Notes: generated by a model not told the origin, from the sequence alone. A stretch of DNA of 64,000 nucleotides from an uncultured Campylobacter sp. (GCF_938002845.1 NZ_CALKZP010000015.1:1-64000); one strand, 5' to 3'; positions 24,178 through 32,823 are shown, counted from the stretch's first letter. Numbers and translations are program-made.

Positions 24178-25213
24178 AAATTTAGAAAAATTTTTCTCAA
24201 AAATCGACGCGGAGGAGTTTGGAATTTCGGCAGGTTCAAAGCTCGCTTCAAAAAATCATAAACTTGTAGGAAGCGCGAGAGACGGGAGCGACGGCGAGCT
24301 TTTAAAATCAAAAAATGGCGCGGAATTTTGCGGCGGACAGTCATATTTTAGCGGCGCGCAGCAAACTGAAATTTTAAAATTTAATGCCGAGCTGCCGTTT
24401 GATGCCGAGAAAGAGCGTCTTGATACAGAGCAAGCACACTTAAAATTTAACGTCCGTCCATCGCAGTCGGAACCGGGCGTTAGACAAGCGCTTGCGTTCG
24501 GTGATGAGCCGCCGCAGGCGCAGTTTAATGCCGAGCGAGCGCAGGCAAAGATCGAAAATTTCATGCGCGATCTGCTGCAAAATAACATCCTTTGCGTAAG
24601 TGGCGCGGAATTCGCCTTCGCGGAGATCGAGGCGTATTTTACGGGCGCGGATCGAAACACCTACAAGCGCACGTCGCGGGCGGGCGAGATATTTTTTCAC
24701 AATTTCGGCTTTGACATTTCGTTTCGCAGCGTCCCGCAAAGCGGCGGCGGGATTTTGGTGCGAAGTCTGCGCGTCCTAAGCGGCGCAGAGCTTTTGGCGG
24801 GCTGCTTACCGGATTCAACGGACTGCTTATCTGGCTCGAAGGGCGACTTGAGCGGCTCCGTGGGCAGCGGTCCGCTCGGCTCTGCCGCCCCACTCATACA
24901 AAACGGCGATTTTATCGCGGGTCCGCGCAAATGCATGGGTAAAATTTTAAATCTGCAAACGCAAAATTTAAGCTTTTCTTTAAAGTATGCGCCGAAAATA
25001 GCGCATGCAGCGGGCTTTAGCAACCGAATCCGACGAGGCGAGATCGCAAATGAAGCGAACCTGGACGCAAATACGTCAAGCGGCGCGGCGGGCGCGGCGA
25101 AGCTTGCAAATGAGCCGCGCAGGCTCACTAGCGAGGAGTTTGAAGCATATCTGAGCGCGGGCTGCGCTGCGGCAAAAGCATATAAAAAATCGCTACAAAG
25201 ATATGAGAGCTAA
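24164..25213 (+). CDS. Unknown protein with a compact core inside low-complexity sequence
   Basis: 349 residues, no signal peptide. A conserved-looking core runs from about residue 125 to 265: NFMRDLLQNNILCV, FFHNFGFDISFRS, SGGGILVRSLRVL and FIAGPRKCMGKIL. It recalls small proteins sometimes labelled 3-methyladenine glycosylase-like, but I am not sure of that. The first 120 residues and a Ser/Gly/Leu-rich stretch (about 205-245) look like disordered insertions, with many Glu-Phe, Asn and Lys-Phe pairs coming from RAATTY hexamers. It follows sequon paralogue 3 with a 14-base overlap. Confidence 0.6.
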   Translation: MLGDENLEKFFSKIDAEEFGISAGSKLASKNHKLVGSARDGSDGELLKSKNGAEFCGGQSYFSGAQQTEILKFNAELPFDAEKERLDTEQAHLKFNVRPSQSEPGVRQALAFGDEPPQAQFNAERAQAKIENFMRDLLQNNILCVSGAEFAFAEIEAYFTGADRNTYKRTSRAGEIFFHNFGFDISFRSVPQSGGGILVRSLRVLSGAELLAGCLPDSTDCLSGSKGDLSGSVGSGPLGSAAPLIQNGDFIAGPRKCMGKILNLQTQNLSFSLKYAPKIAHAAGFSNRIRRGEIANEANLDANTSSGAAGAAKLANEPRRLTSEEFEAYLSAGCAAAKAYKKSLQRYES

Positions 25214-25313
25214 ATTTTGATCAAACGGCGCGCAACGGGCGAGCGGTAAAATTTAATGAGCTTTAAGCGGTGGCGCTATAAAATGGCGCGTCCATCAAAT
25301 TTAAAGGCGGCAA

Positions 25314-26345
25314 ATGGATCAAGGCAGGCTTGAGGAATTAAAAAGGCTACTACAAAAGCGGCATCAGGAGCCGAAGCGGGGCTTGGAACAAAATTCTAAC
25401 GGCGAAAATTTTAAAGCCCCGAATTCTGAAACCAAAAATTCCGAAGTCTCTAATTTTGAAGTTTCGAATTCTGAATTCCTGAATTCTGAACCTCCGAATT
25501 TAGAATCTCTGAATTCCAAAGCTCCAAATTCCGCTACTAACGATTTAAATTTAGAAGCCGAAGCGGATCAGAATTCTGCCTGTGATAACAACGCAGAGCC
25601 GCAAAATTTTATCTCGGATGATAGCGGCGCCTTACCGCAGAATTCCAAGGCTAGAGATTACGACGAAGATCCGATAATAATCAAAAATTATGAAAAATTT
25701 TTTGTATATTCGTTTTTAGTCCTATTATTGCCGATCTCTACGCTACATGCATTTTTGATTATAGATTGTATAAATCATGAAGATATTGACATAGTTCAGT
25801 ATTTTGCTATTTTATTCATTATTTTACTATCTACGGTTATAATATCTATATTTACCATAATCCACTCTAGACAAGAGATAAAATTCACAAACAAATATAT
25901 ACAATTCATTAGCGACGGCTTGGTTGAAAAACGCTGTGAAATTGACGAAAACGCCTTATCTTTAAATTTCTCTATCGGAATTTTGGCAAGTTTATATGAG
26001 ATAGGAAAATCTGAAAAGATATTTTTGTACTTTATCGCTATTTTTATGTGCGTAACATGGTGGAATATATTTTTTATAGCGGTATTCTTTACATATTTAT
26101 TCGGGTTTTTATTAAATTTTATACTTTATCTGTTTATAAATAGGAATTTAAAAGGGTTTAGGGCTCTGCCGTTTATTAAGATCGCACGCCCCTCATATGG
26201 CAGATGGTTTAGGAACAAGCCCATTTATCCAAGATGTTATCTCGTTTATCTCTATAATCAAAAAATTTATGATGAAATTAAAGAATATTTTTTACGGAAA
26301 AGCGTAAATATAAATAACATTAAGAAAGATTACTTGTTTATCTAA
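25314..26345 (+). CDS. RDYD-family membrane protein with N/S/F/E-rich linker
   Basis: 343 residues. The start MDQGRLEELKRLLQKRHQEP and a linker of Asn-Ser/Asn-Phe-Glu units almost copy the gene at 14803-15504. KARDYDEDPIIIKNYEKF follows, then two pairs of membrane helices (about 125-175 and 220-265) with a PH-like stretch between them (KFTNKYIQFISDGLVEKR). The segment after the linker is markedly more AT-rich than the surroundings. The function is unknown. Two further family members follow directly. Confidence 0.65.
   Translation: MDQGRLEELKRLLQKRHQEPKRGLEQNSNGENFKAPNSETKNSEVSNFEVSNSEFLNSEPPNLESLNSKAPNSATNDLNLEAEADQNSACDNNAEPQNFISDDSGALPQNSKARDYDEDPIIIKNYEKFFVYSFLVLLLPISTLHAFLIIDCINHEDIDIVQYFAILFIILLSTVIISIFTIIHSRQEIKFTNKYIQFISDGLVEKRCEIDENALSLNFSIGILASLYEIGKSEKIFLYFIAIFMCVTWWNIFFIAVFFTYLFGFLLNFILYLFINRNLKGFRALPFIKIARPSYGRWFRNKPIYPRCYLVYLYNQKIYDEIKEYFLRKSVNINNIKKDYLFI
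25391..25576 (+). repeat. In-gene array of RAATTY hexamers
   Basis: Twelve (A/G)AATT(C/T) hexamers in 186 bases, many 15 bases apart and read as Asn-Ser-Glu-x-x or Asn-Phe-Glu-x-x. It is the plus-strand counterpart of the array at 15251-15427. The two differ in the variable positions but keep the hexamers. Confidence 0.8.
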
Positions 26346-26358
26346 TGAGGAGGATAAA

Positions 26359-26451
26359 ATGACGAGGGAAGAGGTCGCGAAGAAAGAGTCAGGCAACGTT
26401 TATAAAAGTCTTTTGTCAATTAAGCTATTACAAATTTATATCTATTTTTAA
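26359..26451 (+). CDS. Possible 30-residue small protein
   Basis: ATG at 26359 stands seven bases behind a near-perfect SD (GAGGAGGA). The frame reads MTREEVAKKESGNVYKSLL and a short hydrophobic end. It lies between two RDYD-family genes and may be the remnant of another copy's start. The strong SD is the main support. Confidence 0.3.
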   Translation: MTREEVAKKESGNVYKSLLSIKLLQIYIYF

Positions 26452-26467
26452 AGAAGGGCTTGAAATA

Positions 26468-27211
26468 ATGGAAAATTATAATGAACAAAAGGCCAGAGAT
26501 TACAACAAATATCCGATAATAGCAAAAAATTATGAGAGGCTGCCAATATCTACAATTACGTTTTTATATATGCCTATGATTTTAGGCGGATATATTCTAA
26601 GCATATGGGATTTAATTTTTTCAAAACACCATATATCGATGATGGAAATAGGCTCTAGTATTATATTCGGAATTTTTATAGCGATAGCATTGAGACTTAT
26701 TTATAGCTGCTGCGTAAGCAATAATAATCGAAAAATCTACTTTATGAATAATTCTATAGATTTCTATAACAACGGCGAGCTTGAGAGAAGGACAAATAAC
26801 CTTCATTTAAATTATGTGATAGGCAGACCATTTTGGGGATATTGCAACGATGATAAAGTTCGTCGCCTCATTTATAATATTATTATAATTTTTTCTATTG
26901 CAGCATTATCGTTTCTGTCATCGCAAATTCTATTATTCTTCATTTTCTCAATACTTTCTGCAATCTTTTTGAAAATATTTTTTCACTTTTTAATTGTAGG
27001 CAATTTTAAGAATTTTTCATTCTTTTCTGCAATCATAGTGGATTATCCTTACTATGAGCAGGAAAATACTTATTATTTAAGCTCTATTTTGTCGGCAAAA
27101 AATTATTTAGTTTGCGTATATGATGCGGAAAGGCTAAACGAAATAAAAGAATGGTTTTTGATTAGAAAACATATCGATATTGATAAAATAGAAAAATATT
27201 ATCTTAGCTAA
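26468..27211 (+). CDS. RDYD-family membrane protein, no linker
   Basis: 247 residues. It begins almost directly with KARDYNKYPIIAKNYERL, lacking the N/S/F/E linker, then two membrane helices (about 30-80), a PH-like central part (KIYFMNNSIDFYNNGELERR) and two more helices (about 130-175). It ends with an amphipathic segment EIKEWFLIRKHIDIDKI that parallels the ends of the two neighbours. It is strongly AT-rich. The function is unknown. Confidence 0.65.
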   Translation: MENYNEQKARDYNKYPIIAKNYERLPISTITFLYMPMILGGYILSIWDLIFSKHHISMMEIGSSIIFGIFIAIALRLIYSCCVSNNNRKIYFMNNSIDFYNNGELERRTNNLHLNYVIGRPFWGYCNDDKVRRLIYNIIIIFSIAALSFLSSQILLFFIFSILSAIFLKIFFHFLIVGNFKNFSFFSAIIVDYPYYEQENTYYLSSILSAKNYLVCVYDAERLNEIKEWFLIRKHIDIDKIEKYYLS

Positions 27212-27222
27212 AGCGGGTGGTT

Positions 27223-27936
27223 ATGGATACAAGGAACAAAGAGGTTGAGTTTAGAGACTACGACAAAAATCCGATAGTAATAAAAGACTATGCTTTTTAC
27301 GACTATATGAAATATTACACGATTGCTACGCTTATAGGATGTTTATTCTTTATCTCGGTCGTTACCGTAGTAAACCCTATTGAGCCCAAAAATTTTAGAT
27401 TACTCCCTTTCGCTTTGGTAATGTTTTTTATCAGGCGAAAGCAACAAAAGGGCGTCTATTTCGTATTTAACGATTCGGATATCAAATATTACAAAGAAGA
27501 TAAAGCTTATAAATCTTTGAAGTTTGAACAAATCGGCGCCGTTGCGATCAGTTTTGATCCTCGCTGGGACCGGCAGCAGAGGATAAGCATACCCGAAATG
27601 CTATTTTTGTCACTTTGGCCTTTGGGCGCATACGTTATGCGCGGAATGCATGCGATGATCGCGCTAATTTCGATGATAGCAATTAGCCTATTCGGAGCGG
27701 GTATATTGATGCATCTTAAAAATGGCAGTTTCAGATGCTTAGGTATTCATGACCGGCTTGTGATATACGGCGAAACGGGCGATCTTAGAATTATAAATGT
27801 TTTGATTTATAGCGAAAAAGAGTATCTGGAATTAAAAGAGTATTTTATGCGCAAAACGCATATAGATTTGGATACCGTCCCGCGCACCTTGTCGGTATTT
27901 AGCAAAAAGGTAAAATTTAGAAAATTTAAATTCTAA
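27223..27936 (+). CDS. RDYD-family membrane protein, intact reference copy
   Basis: 237 residues from the ATG at 27223; a GTG six bases earlier is possible, but relatives start Met-Asp. FRDYDKNPIVIKDYAFYDYM opens it, two membrane helices follow (about 30-65), then a PH-like stretch (GVYFVFNDSDIKYYKED), two more helices, and a C-terminal part with HLKNGSFRCLGIHDRLVIY and the end KVKFRKFKF. Its full length shows that the 14429/14803 pair is one broken gene. The function is unknown. Confidence 0.7.
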   Translation: MDTRNKEVEFRDYDKNPIVIKDYAFYDYMKYYTIATLIGCLFFISVVTVVNPIEPKNFRLLPFALVMFFIRRKQQKGVYFVFNDSDIKYYKEDKAYKSLKFEQIGAVAISFDPRWDRQQRISIPEMLFLSLWPLGAYVMRGMHAMIALISMIAISLFGAGILMHLKNGSFRCLGIHDRLVIYGETGDLRIINVLIYSEKEYLELKEYFMRKTHIDLDTVPRTLSVFSKKVKFRKFKF

Positions 27937-27975
27937 CGCTCCGCTTGAAATTTTGCCTTTAAATTTACGCGCTAA

Positions 27976-28365
27976 TCAATCTCTGCCTTCATATACGCCG
28001 AGCTCTACGAGATTGCCGTCAGGATCGCGCAGATAGATACTTTGCATAGCGCCGCGCGCGCCCGTGCGAGGCACGACGCCAAGCTCTATTTGCACTCCTT
28101 TGCTTTCAAGCTCCGTTTTGAGCTGCTGCGCGCTTTGATCTTCGCAGATGAGGCAAAAATCCGCCGAGCCTGCGCTAGGACGCGCCGCAAACGGCGCGAA
28201 CTCGCCCGCGCGGGTGTGGATATTGATCTTTGAAGAGCCGAAGCGCAGGCTGTGTTTGCCGCCCTCGCAAACATGCTCTAAGCCCAAAATCCCTTCGTAA
28301 AATTCCACGCATTTTTGCAGATCCTCCGTAACTAGGACGAAGTGATCGATCTTCGTGATTTTCAT
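27976..28365 (-). CDS. VOC-family (glyoxalase/dioxygenase-like) protein
   Basis: 129 residues from the ATG at 28365, behind SD GGGAGA; the frame is open 114 bases further upstream with no support. It begins KITKIDHFVLVTEDLQKCVEFY (metal His in IDHFVL), has a central loop LRFGSSKINIH and ends SIYLRDPDGNLVELGVY with the Glu ligand. This is the single-module VOC fold; the size and sequence are those of small virulence/glyoxalase-like proteins. The substrate is unknown. It is monocistronic, convergent with the RDYD-family gene. Confidence 0.85.
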   Translation of the reverse strand: MKITKIDHFVLVTEDLQKCVEFYEGILGLEHVCEGGKHSLRFGSSKINIHTRAGEFAPFAARPSAGSADFCLICEDQSAQQLKTELESKGVQIELGVVPRTGARGAMQSIYLRDPDGNLVELGVYEGRD

Positions 28366-28599
28366 TTCATCTCCCTGTGCGCTTGTAAGTCGCAAAATTT
28401 TTACGCCTCGCGGTGCAATCTTGGAATTCTGCTGTGAAATTTTGCGACAAAATTCCAAATGCTCATAGCGCGAAATCAAAATTCCGCGACGTAAATTTTA
28501 AAATTCTAAAATTTAGCCTAAGTAAAATGGGGCGCGAGCAAAACCTGACTTTAGTAAAATTTAGACCGACGAAATTCCGTCTAGCTAGCGCAGCAAATT

Positions 28600-29862
28600 C
28601 TAATCTCGCGATTTTAAAACTAGCGATTTTAAAATTCTCTTGCCTACCTCGACGCCCGGCTGATCGTAAGTGCTGACGCCCAGTATCGCTCCGGTGGCGC
28701 TGGTTAGCAGCTCGAAGTAGTAAAATAGCTCGCCCACGCTCTGTTCACAAAGCTGCGAAACCTCGATAAGATCGACGCTGATACCCTCATTTAGCACGGC
28801 TTGCAGCGTAGCATCGCACTGCAGATTTAGCACCTCATCCAGTCGCATGCCGTTTACGAAGTCGCAGCCCTCAAGACCTTGCAGACTGATACCAGGTACC
28901 GCGTCCGTAGTGCCGTTGTCCGTGAGCTTTAAGAAGGTCACGGTCTTATCCTTTACGCCGTCCATTATGAGCTGAAGGAAGCTGTGCTGATCGCGCGAGC
29001 CTACAAGCCCTACAGGAGTAAGTCCCTCGCGGCTAAAGCCGATCTTTTTACCTAGGCTTTCCGCCCAGAGCTGCACATACCACTCGCCCAATGCGCGCAG
29101 CGCGTCGCCATAGCTAAAAAGGATGTTGATTTTCGCACTTTTGTGCGTGGCGTAGTGATGGGCTTTTCGTAGAATTTTATTCTCCGCGATTTTAGCGGGA
29201 TCGCCTGCTAAAATTTCATCCAGATACCGCTCTTTTGCGACGGCAGCCCCGCGCAGCATCGCGCTTGCATCAAGACCTAACCCAACTGCGGGCACTAGCC
29301 CTACCGCACTTAACACGCTAAAACGGCCGCCTACGTTAGCAGGCATATTTATCACGCAGGCGCCATACTTGTGCGCGAAGACATCCAGCGGCGAGCCTGC
29401 ATCGGTGATAAAGATGAAATTTTTAGCTAGCGCTTTTAAATTTGAAATTCCAAAACGCTGCAAAACGACCTTAAAAAGCGAGATCGTTTCAATCGTGCCG
29501 CCCGATTTGGAGGATACTATGAAGATCGTGCGAGCAAAATTCAACCCTTCAAGCGCGCGGTTTACGCTGTGCCCGTCGAGATTATCTAAAATTTCAAAGC
29601 GCAAATTCTTTCTTACGTGCGGACGCAGCATCTCATAAAGCGCCCGCACGCCCACGCTGGAGCCGCCGATGCCTATAAGTACGACCCCATCGTAGCTTCG
29701 CGCGCTAAAAAATTCCTTTGCCCGCGCTATTTCGTCTGCGCCTTGCTGCGGCAGGCGGTAGTAGCCTATCTCGCCGCTTTCGTATTCGGCGCGGATCTTT
29801 GCCGCTACCTCCTCTAGCGCGCCCTCTTTTGCCGGCGGGAAAAACAGCTCATTTTTTACCAT
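28600..29862 (-). CDS. pgi: Glucose-6-phosphate isomerase
   Basis: 420 residues, the short form found in epsilonproteobacteria (E. coli has about 550). Visible blocks are VLIGIGGSSVGVRAL near residue 80, VSSKSGGTIET (about 116), NVGGRFSVLSAVGLVP (about 176), and QLWAESLGKK with RDQHSFLQL (about 270-290). It interconverts glucose-6-P and fructose-6-P; most Campylobacter lack 6-phosphofructokinase, so it likely works in gluconeogenesis and surface-sugar supply. Its start overlaps the end of galU by 14 bases, in keeping with a sugar-nucleotide role. Confidence 0.95.
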   Translation of the reverse strand: MVKNELFFPPAKEGALEEVAAKIRAEYESGEIGYYRLPQQGADEIARAKEFFSARSYDGVVLIGIGGSSVGVRALYEMLRPHVRKNLRFEILDNLDGHSVNRALEGLNFARTIFIVSSKSGGTIETISLFKVVLQRFGISNLKALAKNFIFITDAGSPLDVFAHKYGACVINMPANVGGRFSVLSAVGLVPAVGLGLDASAMLRGAAVAKERYLDEILAGDPAKIAENKILRKAHHYATHKSAKINILFSYGDALRALGEWYVQLWAESLGKKIGFSREGLTPVGLVGSRDQHSFLQLIMDGVKDKTVTFLKLTDNGTTDAVPGISLQGLEGCDFVNGMRLDEVLNLQCDATLQAVLNEGISVDLIEVSQLCEQSVGELFYYFELLTSATGAILGVSTYDQPGVEVGKRILKSLVLKSRD

Positions 29863-30685
29863 CGCCGAATTCTCGCTCGTAGAAATATTTGATCGCTTCC
29901 ACGTAGCCTTTTACCGAGCCGCAGTCGAAGCGAGTGCCTTTAAATTTATACGCGATCACTACGCCGTTTTGAGCCTGCTTCAAAAGCGCGTCGGTGATCT
30001 GCACCTCGCCGTTTTTACCGGGCGCCGTCTGCTCGATGAGATCGAAAATATTAGGCGTTAGGATGTAGCGCCCGATGATGGCTAGGCTCGACGGAGCCTC
30101 GCTAGCCTCGGGCTTTTCTATCATATCCGAGACCATTATCAGATCGTCGCTGATGCTCTTTCCTGCGATGATGCCGTATTTGTTTACGTCCTGCGGCGGC
30201 ACTTCCATCACCGCAACGACGCTGCAGCGGTATTTTTCGTAAATTTTAACCATCTGCGCAAGCACGCCTTCGCCGTTTTCGTTTACGCACAGATCGTCTG
30301 CAAGCACCACGCCGAAAGGCTCGTCGCGGATTAAAATTTTACCCGTATAAATTGCGTTGCCGAGTCCCTTCATCTGCTCTTGGCGCGTAAAAGAGAAGGT
30401 GCAGCGCTTCATAAGCGCTCTGATCTCGTCGAGCAGATACTCCTTACTGCTGCCTGAAATTTGATCCTCCAGCTCGTAGCTGCGGTCGAAATAATCCTCC
30501 AGAGCGCGCTTGCCGCGACCCGTGACGAAAGCCATATTGTCCATGCCCGCTTCCAGCGCCTCGTCCACGCCGTAGTGAATGAGTGGCTTGGTAAGGATCG
30601 GAAGCATCTCTTTAGGTAGCGATTTGGTCGCGGGCAAAAAGCGCGTGCCGTAGCCCGCCGCGGGAAATAAACAAGTCTGGATCAT
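29849..30685 (-). CDS. galU: UTP-glucose-1-phosphate uridylyltransferase
   Basis: 278 residues from the ATG at 30685, behind SD AAAGGAG; the frame extends 129 bases further without family residues. MIQTCLFPAAGYGTRFLPATKSLP is the nucleotide-binding start, followed by KPLIHYGVDEALEAG, VVLADDLC (metal Asp), EKP and GEVQITDALL. It makes UDP-glucose for LOS and capsule precursors. It is transcribed divergently from yigZ through an ATTATAAT element and overlaps pgi downstream. Confidence 0.95.
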   Translation of the reverse strand: MIQTCLFPAAGYGTRFLPATKSLPKEMLPILTKPLIHYGVDEALEAGMDNMAFVTGRGKRALEDYFDRSYELEDQISGSSKEYLLDEIRALMKRCTFSFTRQEQMKGLGNAIYTGKILIRDEPFGVVLADDLCVNENGEGVLAQMVKIYEKYRCSVVAVMEVPPQDVNKYGIIAGKSISDDLIMVSDMIEKPEASEAPSSLAIIGRYILTPNIFDLIEQTAPGKNGEVQITDALLKQAQNGVVIAYKFKGTRFDCGSVKGYVEAIKYFYEREFGDGKK

Positions 30686-30715
30686 GAAGCTCCTTTGATC
30701 TTTTTTTGAACTTTT

Positions 30716-30723
30716 ATTATAAT
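30716..30723. promoter_or_regulatory. Overlapping divergent -10 boxes (ATTATAAT)
   Basis: The palindromic octamer gives TATAAT on the plus strand (30718-30723, serving the YigZ gene at 30756) and TATAAT on the minus strand (30721-30716, serving galU at 30685). Each lies about 30 bases from its start codon, so the two promoters should compete. Confidence 0.5.
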
Positions 30724-30755
30724 GCAAAAAAGATAAAATTCCGCAAAGGAAAGCC

Positions 30756-31364
30756 TTGAAAACGATTGAAAAAGAGATCAGCGCCGCGCAGGAGATTAAA
30801 AAATCAAGCTTCATCGCCTATCTTGCGCCGCTAGCGAGCTTTGAGACGCTGCGTGTGCGGCTGCGGCAGCAACATCCCAAGGCGCGGCATATCGTCTGGG
30901 CGTATCGCGCGCTGGGTGAGCCCGGGCAGATCGTAGAAAACTCAAGCGACGATGGCGAGCCCAAATCAACTGCGGGCGCGCCGTGTCTAAACGCGCTTCG
31001 CGGCGCCGAGCTAATTAACGCCGCAGTGCTCGTGGTGCGCTACTTCGGCGGCATCAAGCTAGGCACCGGTGGGCTCGTGCGCGCATACGCCAGTAGCGCA
31101 AATGCCGCGATAGACGCCGCTGCGGACGCCGCAGAGCTAGTGGAATTCGTGCTGCGTAAGAAGTGCATATTTTTCGTGCCGTTTGCGGCGGTGGCTAAAT
31201 TTGAACATTTTTTAAAAAAATCGGGTTTCGTTTATGAAGCGAGCTTCGGTGCTTCTGGAGCGGAGTTTAGCGCAGAGTTTAGCGCGGAGGAATTTGAAAA
31301 ATTTAAAGGCTTTGCAGATGCTCTCGCGCCGGCTCTTAAAATGCTGCGCGAGCCGGAATTTTAA
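30756..31364 (+). CDS. YigZ/IMPACT-family protein
   Basis: 202 residues from a TTG behind SD AAAGGA. The family core is plain: IKKSSFIAYLAPL, ARHIVWAYR, NSSDDGEPKSTAGAPCLNAL and VVRYFGGIKLGTGGLVRAY. The eukaryotic relative IMPACT regulates translation stress; the bacterial family has unsettled function. The C-terminal part holds a short Ser-Ala-Glu-Phe duplication (GAEFSAEFSAEEF) with a shared RAATTY-like flavour. Confidence 0.88.
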   Translation: MKTIEKEISAAQEIKKSSFIAYLAPLASFETLRVRLRQQHPKARHIVWAYRALGEPGQIVENSSDDGEPKSTAGAPCLNALRGAELINAAVLVVRYFGGIKLGTGGLVRAYASSANAAIDAAADAAELVEFVLRKKCIFFVPFAAVAKFEHFLKKSGFVYEASFGASGAEFSAEFSAEEFEKFKGFADALAPALKMLREPEF

Positions 31365-31585
31365 AATTTCAAAATTCTATAAAATTTAAAAGCTCGTCTC
31401 GGCTAGATTTGAAAGCATAAGCAGATTTTGCATTTTATCGTAGCGGAATTTTAAAGCTAAAGTGAAATTTCATCGTGCGAAGCATAAAATCCGATAAATT
31501 TTAAAATTTTCAAAATTCTGTCGTAATTTAGCTTGCAAAATTTCGCGAAAATTCCGTCCGTAAATTTCAAAATCCCATAAAATTT

Positions 31586-32794
31586 TTAAAATTTTACGTG
31601 CTTCATCTTAGCTTCACGCACAGGTAGGCTTAGCAGAGCTGCAATAGCCGCTAGCGTCATATCCAAATACCACATATAATCATACGCGCCGTATGCCCGT
31701 ACCGCAAGACCCCCGATATATGCGCCAAAAAATCCGCCGATTTGATGCGAAAGCATCGTAAATCCAAATAGGCTTGCTAAATATCGCGTCCCTAATAGCT
31801 TACCGACGGCAGCCGCAGTAGGCGGTACGGTCGCTAGCCAGGTAAATCCTAATCCCACGCTGAAGATATAAAACGTAAGGCTATCTTTGGGCGAGAGCAC
31901 ATAAGCACCAATAAGAGCGATACGCAGGGCATATATGCAAAATAAAATGACTTTACATCGCACTTTGGAAACACACCATCCTACGAATAAGCTGCCTACG
32001 ATGTTTGCGATGCCAATCAGTGCGAGCGAAAAGGACGCTACCTGCGCGCCATGCCCGCTTAGTGCTACTTCGCTAGGCAGGTGCGTCACTAAAAATGCTA
32101 CGTGAAAACCGCACGTAGCAAAGCTTAAATTTATCAAAATATAGCTTTTATCGAGCAGCGCCAAACGCAGCACTTCGCCTAAGCTGCGCTTATCTTCTTC
32201 ATGCAGGCTGGTTTGTTCGCCAGATAGAATTTTACTGCCTGCCAAAAGTCTTGCAAGCGGCAGAATTAGCAAGCTAAGCCCTGCGAGTGTAAAAAATGCG
32301 CCGCCGTATCCTAAAGCGGGCGTTGCGATACAAAACCCAATCATAGGCGCAAATAAAAACTGCCCGAATGAGCCGCCTGCATTTAGCACTCCGCTGGCAA
32401 CCGAGCGGATAGAAAATGGCAGGCGCTTTGCCATTAGGCTCATTAGAATCGGAAAACTACCCGCGCCAAGCCCTAGCGCAAGCCCAAAACCCATCGTTAA
32501 TACAAGCGAGCTTTCACTACTAAATAACGGCACAATAGCGCAGCTAATCGCCAAAAGCACGCTGCCCCAAAACAGCACGACGTAGGCACCGAGCTTGTCT
32601 GCAAGTATCCCGCTAAGCGGTTGCGAAAAGCCCCATACCAGCTGCGTAGTTGCCATCGCAAAGCTTACTTGTGCGATGGATAGGGAATTTGCTTGCATTA
32701 TGGGCTGCACGAAAAGACCTAATGACATACGAATGCCCATCGTAATCATCAAAATTGCCGCGGCGCATAGGATCATTATCCAAACTGATTTCAT
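31586..32794 (-). CDS. MFS transporter, OFA/monocarboxylate-like
   Basis: 402 residues with about twelve membrane segments. The loop between helices 2 and 3 reads GILADKLGAYVVL, a form of the MFS motif A, and the N-terminal helix QANSLSIAQVSFAMATTQLVWG is typical of the oxalate/formate antiporter-like branch. A cytoplasmic loop (about 195-215, SGEQTSLHEEDKRSLGE) divides the two halves. The substrate is not known. A TATAAT lies 24 bases upstream on the minus strand. Confidence 0.85.
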   Translation of the reverse strand: MKSVWIMILCAAAILMITMGIRMSLGLFVQPIMQANSLSIAQVSFAMATTQLVWGFSQPLSGILADKLGAYVVLFWGSVLLAISCAIVPLFSSESSLVLTMGFGLALGLGAGSFPILMSLMAKRLPFSIRSVASGVLNAGGSFGQFLFAPMIGFCIATPALGYGGAFFTLAGLSLLILPLARLLAGSKILSGEQTSLHEEDKRSLGEVLRLALLDKSYILINLSFATCGFHVAFLVTHLPSEVALSGHGAQVASFSLALIGIANIVGSLFVGWCVSKVRCKVILFCIYALRIALIGAYVLSPKDSLTFYIFSVGLGFTWLATVPPTAAAVGKLLGTRYLASLFGFTMLSHQIGGFFGAYIGGLAVRAYGAYDYMWYLDMTLAAIAALLSLPVREAKMKHVKF

Positions 32795-32817
32795 ATATAT
32801 TCCTTTTAAAAGATAGA

Positions 32818-32823
32818 ATTATA
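32818..32823 (-). promoter_or_regulatory. Predicted -10 box for the MFS gene
   Basis: The minus strand reads TATAAT 24 bases before the start codon at 32794. Confidence 0.45.
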
